Shown here piece by piece: positions 15,927 to 27,689 of a stretch of DNA of 64,000 bases. Source of the DNA: an uncultured Granulosicoccaceae bacterium. GTDB taxonomy: Bacteria > Pseudomonadota > Gammaproteobacteria > Granulosicoccales > Granulosicoccaceae. The stretch covers positions 1 through 64,000 of the forward strand of contig CALAJN010000002.1 in the NCBI GenBank assembly GCA_937922675.1, in the 5' to 3' direction. A program made the position numbers and the translations under genes. Positions within the stretch are counted from its first letter, which is position 1, and the number at the start of each line of letters is the position of its first letter. Below the pieces are notes generated by a model, which did no database searches, had not been told where the DNA came from, and saw only the letters and a list, made by a program, of their open reading frames with translations.

Positions 15927-16609
15927 GTAGCAGTGCGGCGCCGGTCATCGCCATCGACGGCCCCTCGGGCGCAGGCAAGGGCACTATCGCTGCGCTGCTT
16001 GCCGAGCGCCTCGGTTGGCACTTGCTTGATTCCGGAGCGGTCTATCGTGCGGCGGCTCTGCATGCGCTTGATAGTCTCGCTGACTTGTCTGACGATGCCG
16101 CCGTGGTGGCGGCCTTTGAGGGCTTCGCGCCGCGCTTTGAAGCCAGCGCCGAGGGCGTGCGCGTTTGGCTCACCGATGCGGCCGAAGAGCGCGAAGTCAC
16201 CGCGCAGCTGCGCACGGAACGAACCGCGGATGCCGCCTCTCGGGTGGCCGCTATCCCACACGTGCGCGCCAGCTTGCTGGATGCGCAGCGCTCGTTTCGA
16301 GTCCTGCCGGGTCTTGTGGCCGATGGGCGCGACATGGGCAGTGTGGTGTTTCCTGACGCGGTGCTTAAGGTGTTCTTGACAGCCTCGGTTGAAGAGCGCG
16401 CCCGCAGGCGAGCTAAGCAGTTGAAAGAAAAGGGAAACTCGACTACACTCGCCGCCCTCGTGAAGGAATTGGAACTGCGGGACGAGCGGGACGCCAATCG
16501 GCGGCACGCCCCGTTGGTGCAGCTTCCGGAGGCCTTGCGCATCGATTCCAGTGGTCTGGGTGTTGATGAGGTCGTGCAGCGCATCATCGACGTACACGAG
16601 CGCTGCTGA
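15923..16609 (+). CDS. cmk: (d)CMP kinase
   Basis: Phosphorylates CMP/dCMP with ATP for pyrimidine salvage and phospholipid CTP supply. The P-loop GPSGAGKGTIAALLAERLG is at residues 14-32, followed by HLLDSGAVYRAAA. The CMP-binding region VADGRDMGSVVFPDA is near residue 130 and the LID-like RRRAKQLKEKG near 160. 228 aa matches the family. ATG overlaps the aroA stop (ATGA), so the two are translationally coupled. The rpsA gene follows after 121 nt, which probably contains rpsA's own promoter. Confidence 0.97.
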   Translation: MSSSAAPVIAIDGPSGAGKGTIAALLAERLGWHLLDSGAVYRAAALHALDSLADLSDDAAVVAAFEGFAPRFEASAEGVRVWLTDAAEEREVTAQLRTERTADAASRVAAIPHVRASLLDAQRSFRVLPGLVADGRDMGSVVFPDAVLKVFLTASVEERARRRAKQLKEKGNSTTLAALVKELELRDERDANRRHAPLVQLPEALRIDSSGLGVDEVVQRIIDVHERC

Positions 16610-16730
16610 GGTCGTTCCCCACACCTGGAGTGTTTTCATCCCCGACATGACGCCGGGGCCATTGCCACAACTCGAATCCGCTTCGCGAGGATCGCGGCGC
16701 GCCATCCATTAACAGAAACCCCCATTCACA

Positions 16731-18416
16731 ATGTCCGAATCATTTGCGGAGCTCTTCGAAGAGAGCATCGCCCAAACCAAGATGAAGACCGGCTCCATCC
16801 TCATGGGCCAGGTCGTCGATATCACCGGTGACTTTGTCATTGTCAACGCCGGGCTCAAGTCTGAAGGCGCGGTGCCCATTGAAGAGTTCATGGGCGAGAC
16901 CGGCGAAACTGACGTCGCCATCGGCGATACCGTGGAGGTGGCACTGGATTCCGTCGAAGACGGATTCGGTGAAACCCGCCTCTCACATGAAAAAGCCCGT
17001 CGCGCGCGTTCCTGGACGCGTCTTGAACAGGCTCAGGATGATGATGAGATCATCACCGGCGCCATCACTGGCAAGGTCAAGGGCGGTTTTACCGTCGAGG
17101 TCGCGGGCATCCGCGCCTTCCTGCCGGGTTCTCTTGTCGATGTGCGGCCGGTGCGCGACACCAGCTACCTCGAAGGCAAGGAACTGGAATTCAAGGTCAT
17201 CAAGCTGGACCAGCGCCGCAACAACGTGGTTGTGTCACGTCGCGCCGTTGTCGAGAGTGAGTACTCCGAAGAGCGCGAAAAGTTGCTCGCCAACCTGCAG
17301 GAAGGCCAGACTGTCACCGGTATTGTCAAGAACCTCACCGACTACGGTGCGTTCCTGGACCTCGGTGGCATCGATGGTCTCTTGCACATCACCGACATGG
17401 CCTGGAAGCGCGTCAAGCATCCTTCCGAGGTGGTTGAAGTCGGCCAGGAAATGCGCATCAAGGTTCTGAAGTTTGATCGTGATCGCAACCGTGTGTCGCT
17501 GGGACTCAAGCAGCTGGGCGAAGATCCGTGGGTCGATCTCGTGCGCCGTTACCCGGAAAACAGCCGCATCTTCGGCAAGGTCACCAATATTGCCGACTAT
17601 GGCTGTTTTGTCGAGATCGAAGAGGGCGTCGAGGGCCTGGTGCACGTCTCCGAGATGGATTGGACCAACCGCAACGTCAACCCGAACAAGGTCGTTGCCC
17701 TGGGCGATGAGACAGAAGTCATGATCCTGGACATCGATCAGGAGCGTCGTCGTATTTCTCTGGGTATCAAGCAATGCAAGCCCAACCCCTGGGATGATTT
17801 TTCCGAGTCCTTCAACAAGGGCGATCGCGTTTCCGGCACGATCAAGTCCATCACCGACTTTGGCATCTTCATTGGCCTCGACGGTGGTATCGATGGCCTC
17901 ATCCACCTCTCGGACCTGTCCTGGAACGAAGTGGGCGAGGAAGCGGTACACAACTACAAGAAGGGTGACGAGATCAATGCCATCGTTCTGGCAGTTGATC
18001 CGGAGCGTGAGCGTATTTCGCTGGGTGTGAAGCAGATCGATCGTGATCCTTTCGGTCAGTGGGTTGCAGATAACCCGCGTGGCAGTATCGTCACCGGCAA
18101 GGTCAAGGAGCTTGAACAGCGCCACGCCGTGATTGAACTCGACGAAGGTGTCGAGGGCATCCTGCGCTCGAATGAAATTGACCGTGAGCGCGTTGAAGAT
18201 GTGCGTACACGCTTCAAGCTGGGTGATGAGGTCGAGGCCAAGTTCGTTGGTCAGGATCGCAAGTCACGCATGCTGAGCCTCTCCATAAAGGCGAAAGACT
18301 ACGCTGAAGAGAGTGAAGCGATGCAGGAGTACAACCAGCAGGAAGCCGAGATCTCGGCTCCGACTACGCTGGGTGATCTTCTCAAGGACCAGTTGGGAGA
18401 TCTCAACAAGTCCTAG
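16731..18416 (+). CDS. rpsA: 30S ribosomal protein S1
   Basis: Six tandem S1 (OB-fold) domains fill the 561 residues; the repeated signature is visible as [18 protein letters not shown]-like segments ([59 protein letters not shown]). It binds mRNA leaders on the 30S subunit. Domain 6 (GIL.SNEI) is more diverged, as usual. Length close to E. coli S1 (557). Codon use is the strongly biased pattern of a highly expressed gene, which creates long shadow frames on the minus strand. Ends in a strong terminator. Confidence 0.98.
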   Translation: MSESFAELFEESIAQTKMKTGSILMGQVVDITGDFVIVNAGLKSEGAVPIEEFMGETGETDVAIGDTVEVALDSVEDGFGETRLSHEKARRARSWTRLEQAQDDDEIITGAITGKVKGGFTVEVAGIRAFLPGSLVDVRPVRDTSYLEGKELEFKVIKLDQRRNNVVVSRRAVVESEYSEEREKLLANLQEGQTVTGIVKNLTDYGAFLDLGGIDGLLHITDMAWKRVKHPSEVVEVGQEMRIKVLKFDRDRNRVSLGLKQLGEDPWVDLVRRYPENSRIFGKVTNIADYGCFVEIEEGVEGLVHVSEMDWTNRNVNPNKVVALGDETEVMILDIDQERRRISLGIKQCKPNPWDDFSESFNKGDRVSGTIKSITDFGIFIGLDGGIDGLIHLSDLSWNEVGEEAVHNYKKGDEINAIVLAVDPERERISLGVKQIDRDPFGQWVADNPRGSIVTGKVKELEQRHAVIELDEGVEGILRSNEIDRERVEDVRTRFKLGDEVEAKFVGQDRKSRMLSLSIKAKDYAEESEAMQEYNQQEAEISAPTTLGDLLKDQLGDLNKS

Positions 18417-18426
18417 AGTGCTGCGT

Positions 18427-18472
18427 GCCGGCACCCGGGTTACACACTCGGGTGCCGGCTTTTCTTTTTTTT
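18427..18472 (+). terminator. Rho-independent terminator after rpsA
   Basis: GCCGGCACCCG and CGGGTGCCGGC form a perfect 11-bp GC-rich stem with an 11-nt loop, followed by TTTTCTTTTTTTT. One of the strongest terminators in the window. Confidence 0.95.
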
Positions 18473-18488
18473 CGATTGACAGAGCCCG

Positions 18489-18512
18489 CTACGAGCCCGT
18501 CTACGAACCCGT
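18489..18512. repeat. 12-bp imperfect tandem repeat before ihfB
   Basis: CTACGAGCCCGT and CTACGAACCCGT (one mismatch) stand back to back, followed by the related CTAACCGTCCGA. They lie 17 nt before the ihfB ATG, where a ribosome-binding site is otherwise weak. Significance unknown. Confidence 0.5.
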
Positions 18513-18528
18513 CTAACCGTCCGAGACG

Positions 18529-18891
18529 ATGTCTGAGCACGATAGAACGGATTACAGTCTGACCAAATCAGATCTGATCGAGCTCCTTGCAAGAGATCAA
18601 AGCCATCTTGCTCACAAGGACGTGGAGCTGGCGGTCAAGAACCTGCTCGAGAAAATGAGTGGCGAGCTGGCAAGCGGCGAGCGTATAGAGATTCGTGGCT
18701 TTGGCAGTTTCTCGCTGCACTTTCGCGGCGCGCGGATGGGGCGAAACCCCAAGTCGGGTGATGCAGTCGCCTTGCGCGGTAAGTACGTGCCGCACTTCAA
18801 GCCCGGCAAGGAGCTGCGCGAGCGTGTCAATGTACTCGCCGGTGAGGACAAGCTCGGCACTGATGCTGAGCCTGACTTGCCTGAATCGTGA
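18529..18891 (+). CDS. ihfB: Integration host factor subunit beta
   Basis: DNA-bending nucleoid protein working as a heterodimer with IhfA. The DNABII fold is plain: [10 protein letters not shown] at the start, [24 protein letters not shown] with the intercalating Pro in the beta arm, and [15 protein letters not shown]. At 120 aa it is longer than the E. coli protein (94): an extra N-terminal SEHDRTDYS and an acidic tail. Position right after rpsA is conserved in gammaproteobacteria. Its stop overlaps the lapB GTG. Confidence 0.95.
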   Translation: MSEHDRTDYSLTKSDLIELLARDQSHLAHKDVELAVKNLLEKMSGELASGERIEIRGFGSFSLHFRGARMGRNPKSGDAVALRGKYVPHFKPGKELRERVNVLAGEDKLGTDAEPDLPES

Positions 18892-20162
18892 TCGACCTGC
18901 TGTGGCTATTGTTGCCGGTTGCGGCAGGGGCCGGTTGGTTTGCCGGACGACGCAGCGGCGAGCGCAAACCTGAAGCCTACTGGGACTACGCTACGCATTT
19001 TCATCGCGGCTTGTCCGATCTGTTCAATGATCGCGATGCGATTGACGAAGACGTGTTCGAAACACTGGGAAGCCAGGTTCAGGACGGCGCCGACGTTCCG
19101 ACTCGTCAAGGCCGAGCAAACAAGGACGCGAAAACAGGCTTGGACACGAGCGCCGACACGGTCGCTCGCGACACGGCCGATACCCATATCGCGCTTGGCA
19201 AGCTGTTCCGCCGTCGTGGCGACGTGGAACGGGCAATACTGATTCACGAAGCCTTGATAGAGCGACCGGGCCTTGATGAGTCAACGCGTGTTGATGCACG
19301 CTACGAGCTGGCTCGTGATTATGAGTCGGCTGGTTTACTGGATCGATCCGAGGCGGTGTTTCGTGAACTCGTTGATCGCGGCGAGCGCGTTCAGGATGCC
19401 TACACGAGCTTGCTTGAGCTGATGGAGAGCCAGCATGACTGGGCGCGTGCTACCGAGCTGGCTACCGAGATTGCTGGCAGTTCAGTAATCACTGCTGATG
19501 AATCCCTCGCCAACAGCGTGCGTTTGCGACTCGCACACTATTTCTGCGAGTCAAGCGCCGAGGCCCGTTCTGCAGGCTATGCCGACGAGGCAGACGCCTT
19601 GTTGAGCAAAGCGCTGGAGCACTATGCTCGCTCGGCGCGAGCCAATCTGATGAGCGGTGGTCGCGCACTCGACGAAGGGCGTGCTGCTGATGCCTTGAAT
19701 CACTACGATGTTGTCTCCGAGGTTCGTCCAGACTTGATGCCGGAAATCATCGATGCACAGTTTCGGGCGCTTGCAGCACTCGGCGATGAGCAGCGCACCA
19801 GTGCTTTCATTGCCGGTCTGACCGGGCAGCGCAATGCCTACTCGGTGATTCGTCGCACGCGCGAAGAGATCGCATCACGCGAGGGGGCCGACGTCGCCAA
19901 TCGTTTTTTCAAGGATCAGATTGTGAAGCGACCCTCCTTGCGTGCGCTGCGCGACTGGGCCAAGGATCAGCTTGATTCTCCGCGCACCAGGGAGCGCGAC
20001 AAGGTTGCTACCGTTGTGGCCATGCTCGATAGAGTGATAGAAGACAAACCTGCCTACCAATGTGCGCACTGTGGGTTTCGCGGCAACGTGCTGCACTGGC
20101 GCTGTCCAAGCTGCGGGACCTGGGACAGTGTCAGCACAATCATCGGTGCCGAAGGTGAATGA
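18888..20162 (+). CDS. lapB: Lipopolysaccharide assembly protein B (LapB/YciM), 424 aa
   Basis: Inner-membrane-anchored TPR protein that in E. coli recruits FtsH to degrade LpxC and so balances LPS synthesis. An N-terminal membrane anchor ([19 protein letters not shown]) is followed by TPR-type helices ([19 protein letters not shown] and onward). A rubredoxin-like zinc knuckle ends the protein: CAHCGF and CPSCGTW near residues 400-416. It is about 35 residues longer than E. coli LapB, with a polar insert after the first helices (residues about 58-95). GTG start overlaps the ihfB stop (GTGA). Downstream pyrF is the usual neighbour. Confidence 0.93.
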   Translation: MIDLLWLLLPVAAGAGWFAGRRSGERKPEAYWDYATHFHRGLSDLFNDRDAIDEDVFETLGSQVQDGADVPTRQGRANKDAKTGLDTSADTVARDTADTHIALGKLFRRRGDVERAILIHEALIERPGLDESTRVDARYELARDYESAGLLDRSEAVFRELVDRGERVQDAYTSLLELMESQHDWARATELATEIAGSSVITADESLANSVRLRLAHYFCESSAEARSAGYADEADALLSKALEHYARSARANLMSGGRALDEGRAADALNHYDVVSEVRPDLMPEIIDAQFRALAALGDEQRTSAFIAGLTGQRNAYSVIRRTREEIASREGADVANRFFKDQIVKRPSLRALRDWAKDQLDSPRTRERDKVATVVAMLDRVIEDKPAYQCAHCGFRGNVLHWRCPSCGTWDSVSTIIGAEGE

Positions 20163-20164
20163 CC

Positions 20165-20926
20165 ATGAGTGAAAGACCTCCCTTGCACATCATTACGGCG
20201 CTTGATCTCGACGATCCCGGTCAAGCACTTGCGTTGGTCGAGCGCCTGGACCCCGAACTGACCCGACTGAAAATCGGCAAGCAACTATTCACATTGGCAG
20301 GCCCCGCCTTTGTCGAGCGACTGCAGCAGCGCGGCTACGACGTGTTTCTGGACCTCAAGTTTCACGACATACCCAACACCGTTGCAGGGGCTGTCGCCGC
20401 TGCAGCCTCACTCGGTGTGTGGATGGTCAACATACACGCAAGTGGCGGCCCGCGCATGATGACAGCAGCGCGCGATGCCATTGAGAGAATGAACCCCTCG
20501 GCCAGTGACACCGGCGGCACACGCTTGATCGGGGTGACCGTGCTCACCAGTCATGATGCTGAAGAACTTGCTGCCGTTGGTATCGATGAGTCGCCCGGCG
20601 CGCGCGTGGAACGATTGGTCAAGCTGTGCATGGCGGCAGAGCTCGATGGCGTGGTGTGTTCTGCAGAAGAGTGCCAACTGCTCAGGGCTATTGTCCCTGC
20701 CAACTTCTTGCTGGTCACCCCCGGTATTCGCCCGACAGGCGCCGTACGTGGCGACCAGCGACGTGTTGTCACACCTGCAGACGCGATTGCTGCAGGTAGC
20801 GATCATCTGGTGGTCGGCAGACCCATTGTGGCTGCAGAAGACCCCGCTGCCGCCTTGCAAACGATAGCTGCTGAAGTGTCCATGGCGGTTGAAGAGCGAG
20901 CCCGGAAACAACGCGATGTCAGCTGA
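20165..20926 (+). CDS. pyrF: Orotidine 5'-phosphate decarboxylase
   Basis: Last step of UMP synthesis. The catalytic DLKFHDIPNTV (DxKxxD) is near residue 60, with ITALDLDD at the N-terminus and the phosphate-binding TPGIRPTGA and LVVGRPI at the C-terminus. TIM barrel of about 253 aa, usual size plus a few residues. ATG 20165 is favoured over ATG 20159 because AAGGTGA lies at the right distance. Overlaps the following phosphoribosyltransferase by 11 nt. Confidence 0.96.
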   Translation: MSERPPLHIITALDLDDPGQALALVERLDPELTRLKIGKQLFTLAGPAFVERLQQRGYDVFLDLKFHDIPNTVAGAVAAAASLGVWMVNIHASGGPRMMTAARDAIERMNPSASDTGGTRLIGVTVLTSHDAEELAAVGIDESPGARVERLVKLCMAAELDGVVCSAEECQLLRAIVPANFLLVTPGIRPTGAVRGDQRRVVTPADAIAAGSDHLVVGRPIVAAEDPAAALQTIAAEVSMAVEERARKQRDVS

Positions 20927-21539
20927 CACTTCACTTGACGCCAAGCGGTTTATCACCGCACAGCAACTGATCGAGGACTCGCTGGAAATAGGTCGGCAGA
21001 TTCTTGTCAGTGATTTTCGTCCCAACTACATCGTGGGCGTGTGGCGCGGTGGCACTCCCGTGGGCATTATGGTGCAGGAGCTGCTCGACTTCTATGGCGT
21101 GGAGACCGACCACATCTCGATTCGTACCTCATCCTATTCGGGCATGAACGCGCGCAAGGGCTCTCCGGTGCGCGTGCACGGCTTGTCGTATTTGACCAAG
21201 TCCATGAATGCCGACGACAGGCTTTTGATCGTGGATGATGTATTTGATACCGGGCTATCGGTCAAGGCCATCATCGCCAAGCTCAAATCACGGTGCCGTC
21301 GTAATCTGCCGGAGGACTTGCGGGTGGCTACTGCATACTACAAGCCCGGCAAAAATCGCACCGACTTCAAGCCGGACTTTACTGCTCACGAGACCGACGA
21401 ATGGCTGGTCTTTCCACACGAGATGGACGGGCTGAGTCGTGAGGAGATGGCCGAGCACAAGCCGCACTTGTTGAAGGTGCTGGATTCATTGGAGGGGGTA
21501 ATGGAGCCTGCCAAACTGCGTAGGCCGGGCTCCACTTAA
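20916..21539 (+). CDS. Purine-type phosphoribosyltransferase, 207 aa
   Basis: The PRPP-binding motif LLIVDDVFDTGLS is near residue 104, with the PRT loop GVWRGGTPVG near residue 41. The family resembles hypoxanthine/xanthine phosphoribosyltransferases that salvage purine bases; substrate not fixed by the sequence. ATG 20916 lies inside the end of pyrF (11-nt overlap), and a reading from 20889 would overlap more. The polar C-terminus (HEMDGLSREEMAEHKP) is a typical late feature of this group. Ends tail to tail with a small lipoprotein gene, overlapping by 4 nt. Confidence 0.85.
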   Translation: MSADTSLDAKRFITAQQLIEDSLEIGRQILVSDFRPNYIVGVWRGGTPVGIMVQELLDFYGVETDHISIRTSSYSGMNARKGSPVRVHGLSYLTKSMNADDRLLIVDDVFDTGLSVKAIIAKLKSRCRRNLPEDLRVATAYYKPGKNRTDFKPDFTAHETDEWLVFPHEMDGLSREEMAEHKPHLLKVLDSLEGVMEPAKLRRPGST

Positions 21540-21694
21540 TGGTTGGTCGAAGGGGCCAATGAAGCGGCAGGGCCTACCGTGAATTCGACCTCGGACATGC
21601 TCATGCTGATGCGCACGCCTTTCGCGTGCGGAGACGAGCACGCGGCGAGTAGCGCTACGCAAATCCCTGTAACGATCAGTTTGAATGAGCGCAT
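21536..21694 (-). CDS. Small lipoprotein, 52 aa
   Basis: MRSFKLIVTGICVALLAACS is a classic lipoprotein signal with lipobox LAAC (Cys at residue 19). The mature part is only about 34 residues (SSPHAKGVRISMSMSEVEFT and a short tail). No family recognised; it resembles in size the small entericidin/LptM-like lipoproteins but has no specific match visible. Convergent with the phosphoribosyltransferase gene. The longer upstream reading (to 21841) is unlikely, as it lacks a signal sequence. Confidence 0.55.
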   Translation of the reverse strand: MRSFKLIVTGICVALLAACSSPHAKGVRISMSMSEVEFTVGPAASLAPSTNH

Positions 21695-21849
21695 TGATGT
21701 CTGATCACTTGTCTGATCACCGGAGCGTTTCTCAAGCGAGAGTTTCCAGATTGCAGAGACACGGTTGCGCGGCGCTCCAGCCGGAGGCCGAGCCCGTATA
21801 CTTCTTGCGATCCATGTGCGCTCTACCAGAACCCCTTTCAAGAGATTCT

Positions 21850-21910
21850 TGGTACCGAGGGGGGGACTTGAACCCCCACTCTGTCACCAGAATCGGATTT
21901 TGAATCCGAC

Positions 21911-21936
<26 letters not shown>
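21850..21936 (-). tRNA. tRNA-Leu (anticodon CAA)
   Basis: Cloverleaf on the minus strand: acceptor GCCGGGG with CCTCGGT, anticodon stem TCGGA/TCCGA around the loop TTCAAAA (CAA, reads UUG), long variable arm, T-loop GTTCAAGTC, discriminator A and encoded CCA (21850-21852). 87 nt, class II. Its 5' end overlaps the only in-frame start available to queA on the other strand. Confidence 0.95.
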
Positions 21937-24132
<2,196 letters not shown>

Positions 24133-24221
24133 TACCGCCTCCGTGCAGGTATAGTTGCGGGTTGATTCTCAACCGGCGCACCCTGGGGTGTTGCCTTCCA
24201 TCCGCGCTTCGAGGCCTTCTC

Positions 24222-24551
24222 ATGTTGGATTTCTTCATTTCCCCCGCTCACGCTCAGGCCGGTGCCCCTCCAGGTGGCGGCCTCATCAGTCTCGCTCTGC
24301 CGTTGCTGCTGTTGGTCGTGTTCTATTTTCTGATGATTCGTCCGCAGCAAAAGCGTATGAAGGAGCATCGGGAGATGGTGGCGGCCTTGTCCAAGGGCGA
24401 TGAGGTGGTTACCAACGGAGGGCTCGGTGGCACCATCACCAAGGTGGGCGATGCCTATCTGTCGGTGCGCGTCTCAGAAGGGGTTGAAGTGGCTGTGCAA
24501 AAGACGTCAGTTGCGGCACTGCTACCCTCAGGTACCTTGAAAGCGCTCTGA
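24222..24551 (+). CDS. yajC: Sec translocon accessory subunit YajC
   Basis: Small inner-membrane partner of SecDF. MLDFFISPAHAQAG starts the protein; the single transmembrane helix LISLALPLLLLVVFYFLMIRPQQKRMKEH is at about residues 21-40, followed by a cytoplasmic SH3-like domain (GDEVVTNGGLGGTITKVGD). 109 aa fits. Upstream frames extend left but lack the conserved MLDFFISPA start. tgt-yajC-secD-secF order is conserved across proteobacteria. Confidence 0.95.
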   Translation: MLDFFISPAHAQAGAPPGGGLISLALPLLLLVVFYFLMIRPQQKRMKEHREMVAALSKGDEVVTNGGLGGTITKVGDAYLSVRVSEGVEVAVQKTSVAALLPSGTLKAL

Positions 24552-24582
24552 TCGAGCGTCCTCTACGGCAATAGCTCTCTAG

Positions 24583-26436
24583 ATGAACAACAGCACCGTC
24601 CTCTGGCGGGTCCTGCTGCTCGCAGCAGTCGTGCTCACAGGCGCTCTTCTGGCGCTGCCCAACTGGTTCGGCAGTGATCCTGCCGTGCAGATTTCGGGAC
24701 GCGATGCCGAGGTCGACACCAGTGTTGCCGTGGCGGTGCGCGGCGCGCTGACCGAGGCGGGTCTGGCCGCATCCGAGACCCGCGACGATGAAGGCCGCCT
24801 GTTGGTGCTGTTCGAGGATGAGGACACACAGTTGAGAGCGCGTGATGCGATCGCAAGCGCGCTCGACCCTAACGACTACACCGTGGCGCTCAATCTGGTC
24901 TCGGCGAGTCCTGCCTGGTTGCGCAAGATTGGCGAGCCGATGAGTCTTGGGTTGGACTTGCGCGGCGGTGTTCACTTTCTGATGGAGGTGAACATGGCGG
25001 CGGCGATCGACTCGGCCGAGGAGCGATACGTTGCTGACTGGAAGCGCGAGGTACGCGAGGAACGTATTCGTGGCACGCGCATCCAGCACGAGAATGGCGA
25101 GTTGTCCGCACGCTTTCGGGATGAGGCGGATCGCGACCGCATGCTCGACGCCTTTGCTAACGAGGTCTTCGATCTGGACTTTGACACCAGCGAGGAGGGC
25201 GGCGGCTTTTTCATCACCGCCAATCTGTCCGAGGCTGCCGCAGAAGAGGAGCGTCGCAGCGCTATTCAGCAGAACATCACAACCTTGCGCAACCGTATCA
25301 ACGAGCTCGGGGTGTCGGAGCCGATAGTGCAACAGCAAGGGCTTGAGCGAATTGTTGTGCAACTGCCCGGCGTGCAAGACACCGCGCGTGCCAAGGACAT
25401 CCTCGGCGCTACCGCGACGCTTGAGTACCGCCTTGTCGTGGGTGGTCCGGCGGAGTGGGCTGCGGCAGAAAATGGCAATGTACCGGCAGATGCGCGCCTC
25501 TATCGCGAGCGTAACGGCAGTCCGGTGCTGCTAAGCCGTGACATTATCGTGACCGGTGATCAGATCAAGGGCGCTTCATCAGGCCTGGATCAGCAGTCCG
25601 GCACTCCTGCGGTGTTCGTCAATCTCGATGGTGCCGGTGCGCGTCGCATGCAGGATGTGACGCAAGAGAATGTCGGTAACCCGATGGCGGTTGTGTACAT
25701 CGAAAACCGAGTTGATGTGCGTATGGAAAACGGCGAGGAGGTCACCGAGAACACCAAGGTCGAGGAAGTGGTCAGCATCGCCACCATCCGTGATGTGCTC
25801 AGTCACCGTTTTCAGACCACCGGGCTCGGCTCACAGGAAGCGGCGGATCTTTCCTTGCTGCTGCGCGCGGGTGCGTTGAAGGCTCCGGTCAATATCGTTG
25901 AAGAGCGCACCGTTGGGCCCAGTCTCGGCAAGGACAATATTCGTCAGGGCTTTTTGTCCGCGGCGGTCGGCCTCGCACTCGTGATTGTCTTCATGGGGTG
26001 GTACTACCGTGTATTCGGGCTGATCGCAGGAGCGGCTCTTGTAATAAACGTGGTCATGATCATGGCTGTGCTCTCTGCACTGCAAGCCACACTGACCTTG
26101 CCGGGTATTGCCGGGATTGTGCTCACCACCGGTATGGCAGTGGATGCCAATGTGCTGATCTTTGAGCGCATACGCGAGGAACTGCGCGCGGGCACCGCAG
26201 TGCAGGGTGCGATTTCTGCCGGCTATGACAAGGCATTCTCAACCATAGCCGATGCCAACGTCACCACACTGATTGCGGCGATCGTTCTGTTTGGTATGGG
26301 AACAGGGCCTATCAAGGGCTTTGCGATCACGCTGTGCATCGGCATTCTGACGTCGATGTTCACGGCCATCTTCGGATCACGAGTGATTGTCAACTGGCTG
26401 TATGGCGGTAAGCGCCTCAAGAGCTTGCCCATTTAA
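24583..26436 (+). CDS. secD: Protein translocase subunit SecD
   Basis: Proton-driven periplasmic pulling partner of SecYEG. TM1 (VLLLAAVVLTGALLALPNW) is followed by the large periplasmic P1 domain; the conserved GLDLRGGVHFLMEV is near residue 125. Five C-terminal helices include GLALVIVFMGWYYRVFGLIA and GIAGIVLTTGMAVDANVLIF with the functionally critical Asp (VDANVL). 617 aa equals the usual gammaproteobacterial size. ATG follows yajC after 31 nt. Confidence 0.97.
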   Translation: MNNSTVLWRVLLLAAVVLTGALLALPNWFGSDPAVQISGRDAEVDTSVAVAVRGALTEAGLAASETRDDEGRLLVLFEDEDTQLRARDAIASALDPNDYTVALNLVSASPAWLRKIGEPMSLGLDLRGGVHFLMEVNMAAAIDSAEERYVADWKREVREERIRGTRIQHENGELSARFRDEADRDRMLDAFANEVFDLDFDTSEEGGGFFITANLSEAAAEEERRSAIQQNITTLRNRINELGVSEPIVQQQGLERIVVQLPGVQDTARAKDILGATATLEYRLVVGGPAEWAAAENGNVPADARLYRERNGSPVLLSRDIIVTGDQIKGASSGLDQQSGTPAVFVNLDGAGARRMQDVTQENVGNPMAVVYIENRVDVRMENGEEVTENTKVEEVVSIATIRDVLSHRFQTTGLGSQEAADLSLLLRAGALKAPVNIVEERTVGPSLGKDNIRQGFLSAAVGLALVIVFMGWYYRVFGLIAGAALVINVVMIMAVLSALQATLTLPGIAGIVLTTGMAVDANVLIFERIREELRAGTAVQGAISAGYDKAFSTIADANVTTLIAAIVLFGMGTGPIKGFAITLCIGILTSMFTAIFGSRVIVNWLYGGKRLKSLPI

Positions 26437-26466
26437 CGTGCCCATCTAAAGAAGGCGAACACGATC

Positions 26467-27408
26467 ATGCGAACGCTTATCAGCGAGGGTGGCTTTGATT
26501 TCATGGGACGGCGTACCTTTGCGTACGTGGTCTCTGGCGTCTTGTTGTCCGTTGCGATTCTGGCCATCCTCTTGCGCGGCCTGAACTTTGGTGTGGACTT
26601 CACAGGGGGTTACACCATCGAAGTCGGATACCAGTCAGCGCCCGATCTGGACGTCGTGCGCGACACGCTCGCCGCTGCTGAGCTGCCGGATGCGGTCGTG
26701 CAGACGTTTGGCACCAGTACCGATGTGCTAATTCGAATGGCGCCGGGCGCGGAGCAGTCCAACGATGCCAAAGTGTCAGACGATGTACTTGCGGCCCTGG
26801 CCACGACATCAGATGAGCCCATTGACATGCGCCGGGTTGAGTTCGTTGGGCCACAGGTCGGTGAAGAGCTTCGTGAGACAGGTGGGCTTGCGGTACTGTT
26901 CGCGCTGGGCGCGATCGTTGTCTACATCTGGTTCCGTTTTGAGAAGAAGTTCTCTGTTGGCTCGGTCGCGGCACTCGTACACGATGTCGTCATTACCATC
27001 GGCTTTTTTGCCTTGTTCCAGATCGAGTTTGATCTGACCGTGCTCGCGGCGATCCTTGCAGTGATCGGTTATTCGCTCAACGACACGATCGTTGTGTTTG
27101 ATCGTATACGGGAAAACTTTCTCGGCATGCGTCGCGGTACGCCAGCAGAGATCATGAACGCCTCGATCAACCAGACGCTCATGCGCACGGTTGTGACCTC
27201 GGGTACAACCCTGTTGGTGTTGTTGTCGCTGTTTTTTCTTGGCGGCGCTATCATTCACGGGTTTGCGCTTGCGCTGCTGATCGGCGTGGTCGTCGGTACG
27301 TATTCCTCGATCTTTGTCGCAAGCCTTGCGGTACTGATGCTTGGCATCACCCGTGAAGACATGATGCCGGTCGAGAAAGAGGGCGCCGAGCTCGACTCGA
27401 TTCCTTGA
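26467..27408 (+). CDS. secF: Protein translocase subunit SecF
   Basis: Partner of SecD. FDFMGRRTFAYVVSGVLLS begins TM1; FGVDFTGGYTIEV is the conserved D1 motif of SecF, FVGPQVGEEL leads into TM2, and IGYSLNDTIVVFDRIRENF is the TM4-TM5 signature. 313 aa, typical. An AGAAGG-type SD stands before the ATG. A small GAAGGC/GCCTTC hairpin overlaps the stop codon but lacks a T-tract. Confidence 0.97.
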   Translation: MRTLISEGGFDFMGRRTFAYVVSGVLLSVAILAILLRGLNFGVDFTGGYTIEVGYQSAPDLDVVRDTLAAAELPDAVVQTFGTSTDVLIRMAPGAEQSNDAKVSDDVLAALATTSDEPIDMRRVEFVGPQVGEELRETGGLAVLFALGAIVVYIWFRFEKKFSVGSVAALVHDVVITIGFFALFQIEFDLTVLAAILAVIGYSLNDTIVVFDRIRENFLGMRRGTPAEIMNASINQTLMRTVVTSGTTLLVLLSLFFLGGAIIHGFALALLIGVVVGTYSSIFVASLAVLMLGITREDMMPVEKEGAELDSIP

Positions 27409-27689
27409 AGGCGGGTGCCTTCGATAGCGGGGTTGCTGTCTACAACCTTGTCGCGCTGACGCATATCGGCTCGCAGGTTGTCAGCAATCGCATCCTCCGT
27501 ATCCCGTCGTACCGTTGGCGTTGATGTCATCTGCTGTGACAGCCTAGCTCGTTCGGATCAGACAGAAGTGTTGAGGGTCGCAACGGCTTGCACCCCTTCA
27601 GCATACAGATCCGTAAGACCGATCCGTGAACCAATCATGGCGTGAGCCAGTCGTAGTAGTCCCTTCCCAAGCGAGTACAAGTCGTGAGC

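Noticed and set aside
15752-16705. 317-codon minus-strand frame opposite aroA end and cmk
   Set aside because: Overlaps two firmly identified, coupled genes; no family features.
17235-18125. 296-codon minus-strand frame opposite rpsA
   Set aside because: It arises from the repetitive S1 domains; it is translated in the exact antisense codon register of rpsA.
24436-25377. 313-codon minus-strand frame opposite yajC and secD
   Set aside because: Composition (His/Gln/Arg-rich) is typical of antisense shadows; the plus-strand genes are certain.
27407-27422. GAAGGC/GCCTTC hairpin at the secF stop
   Set aside because: Only 6 bp and no T-tract, so not called a terminator.
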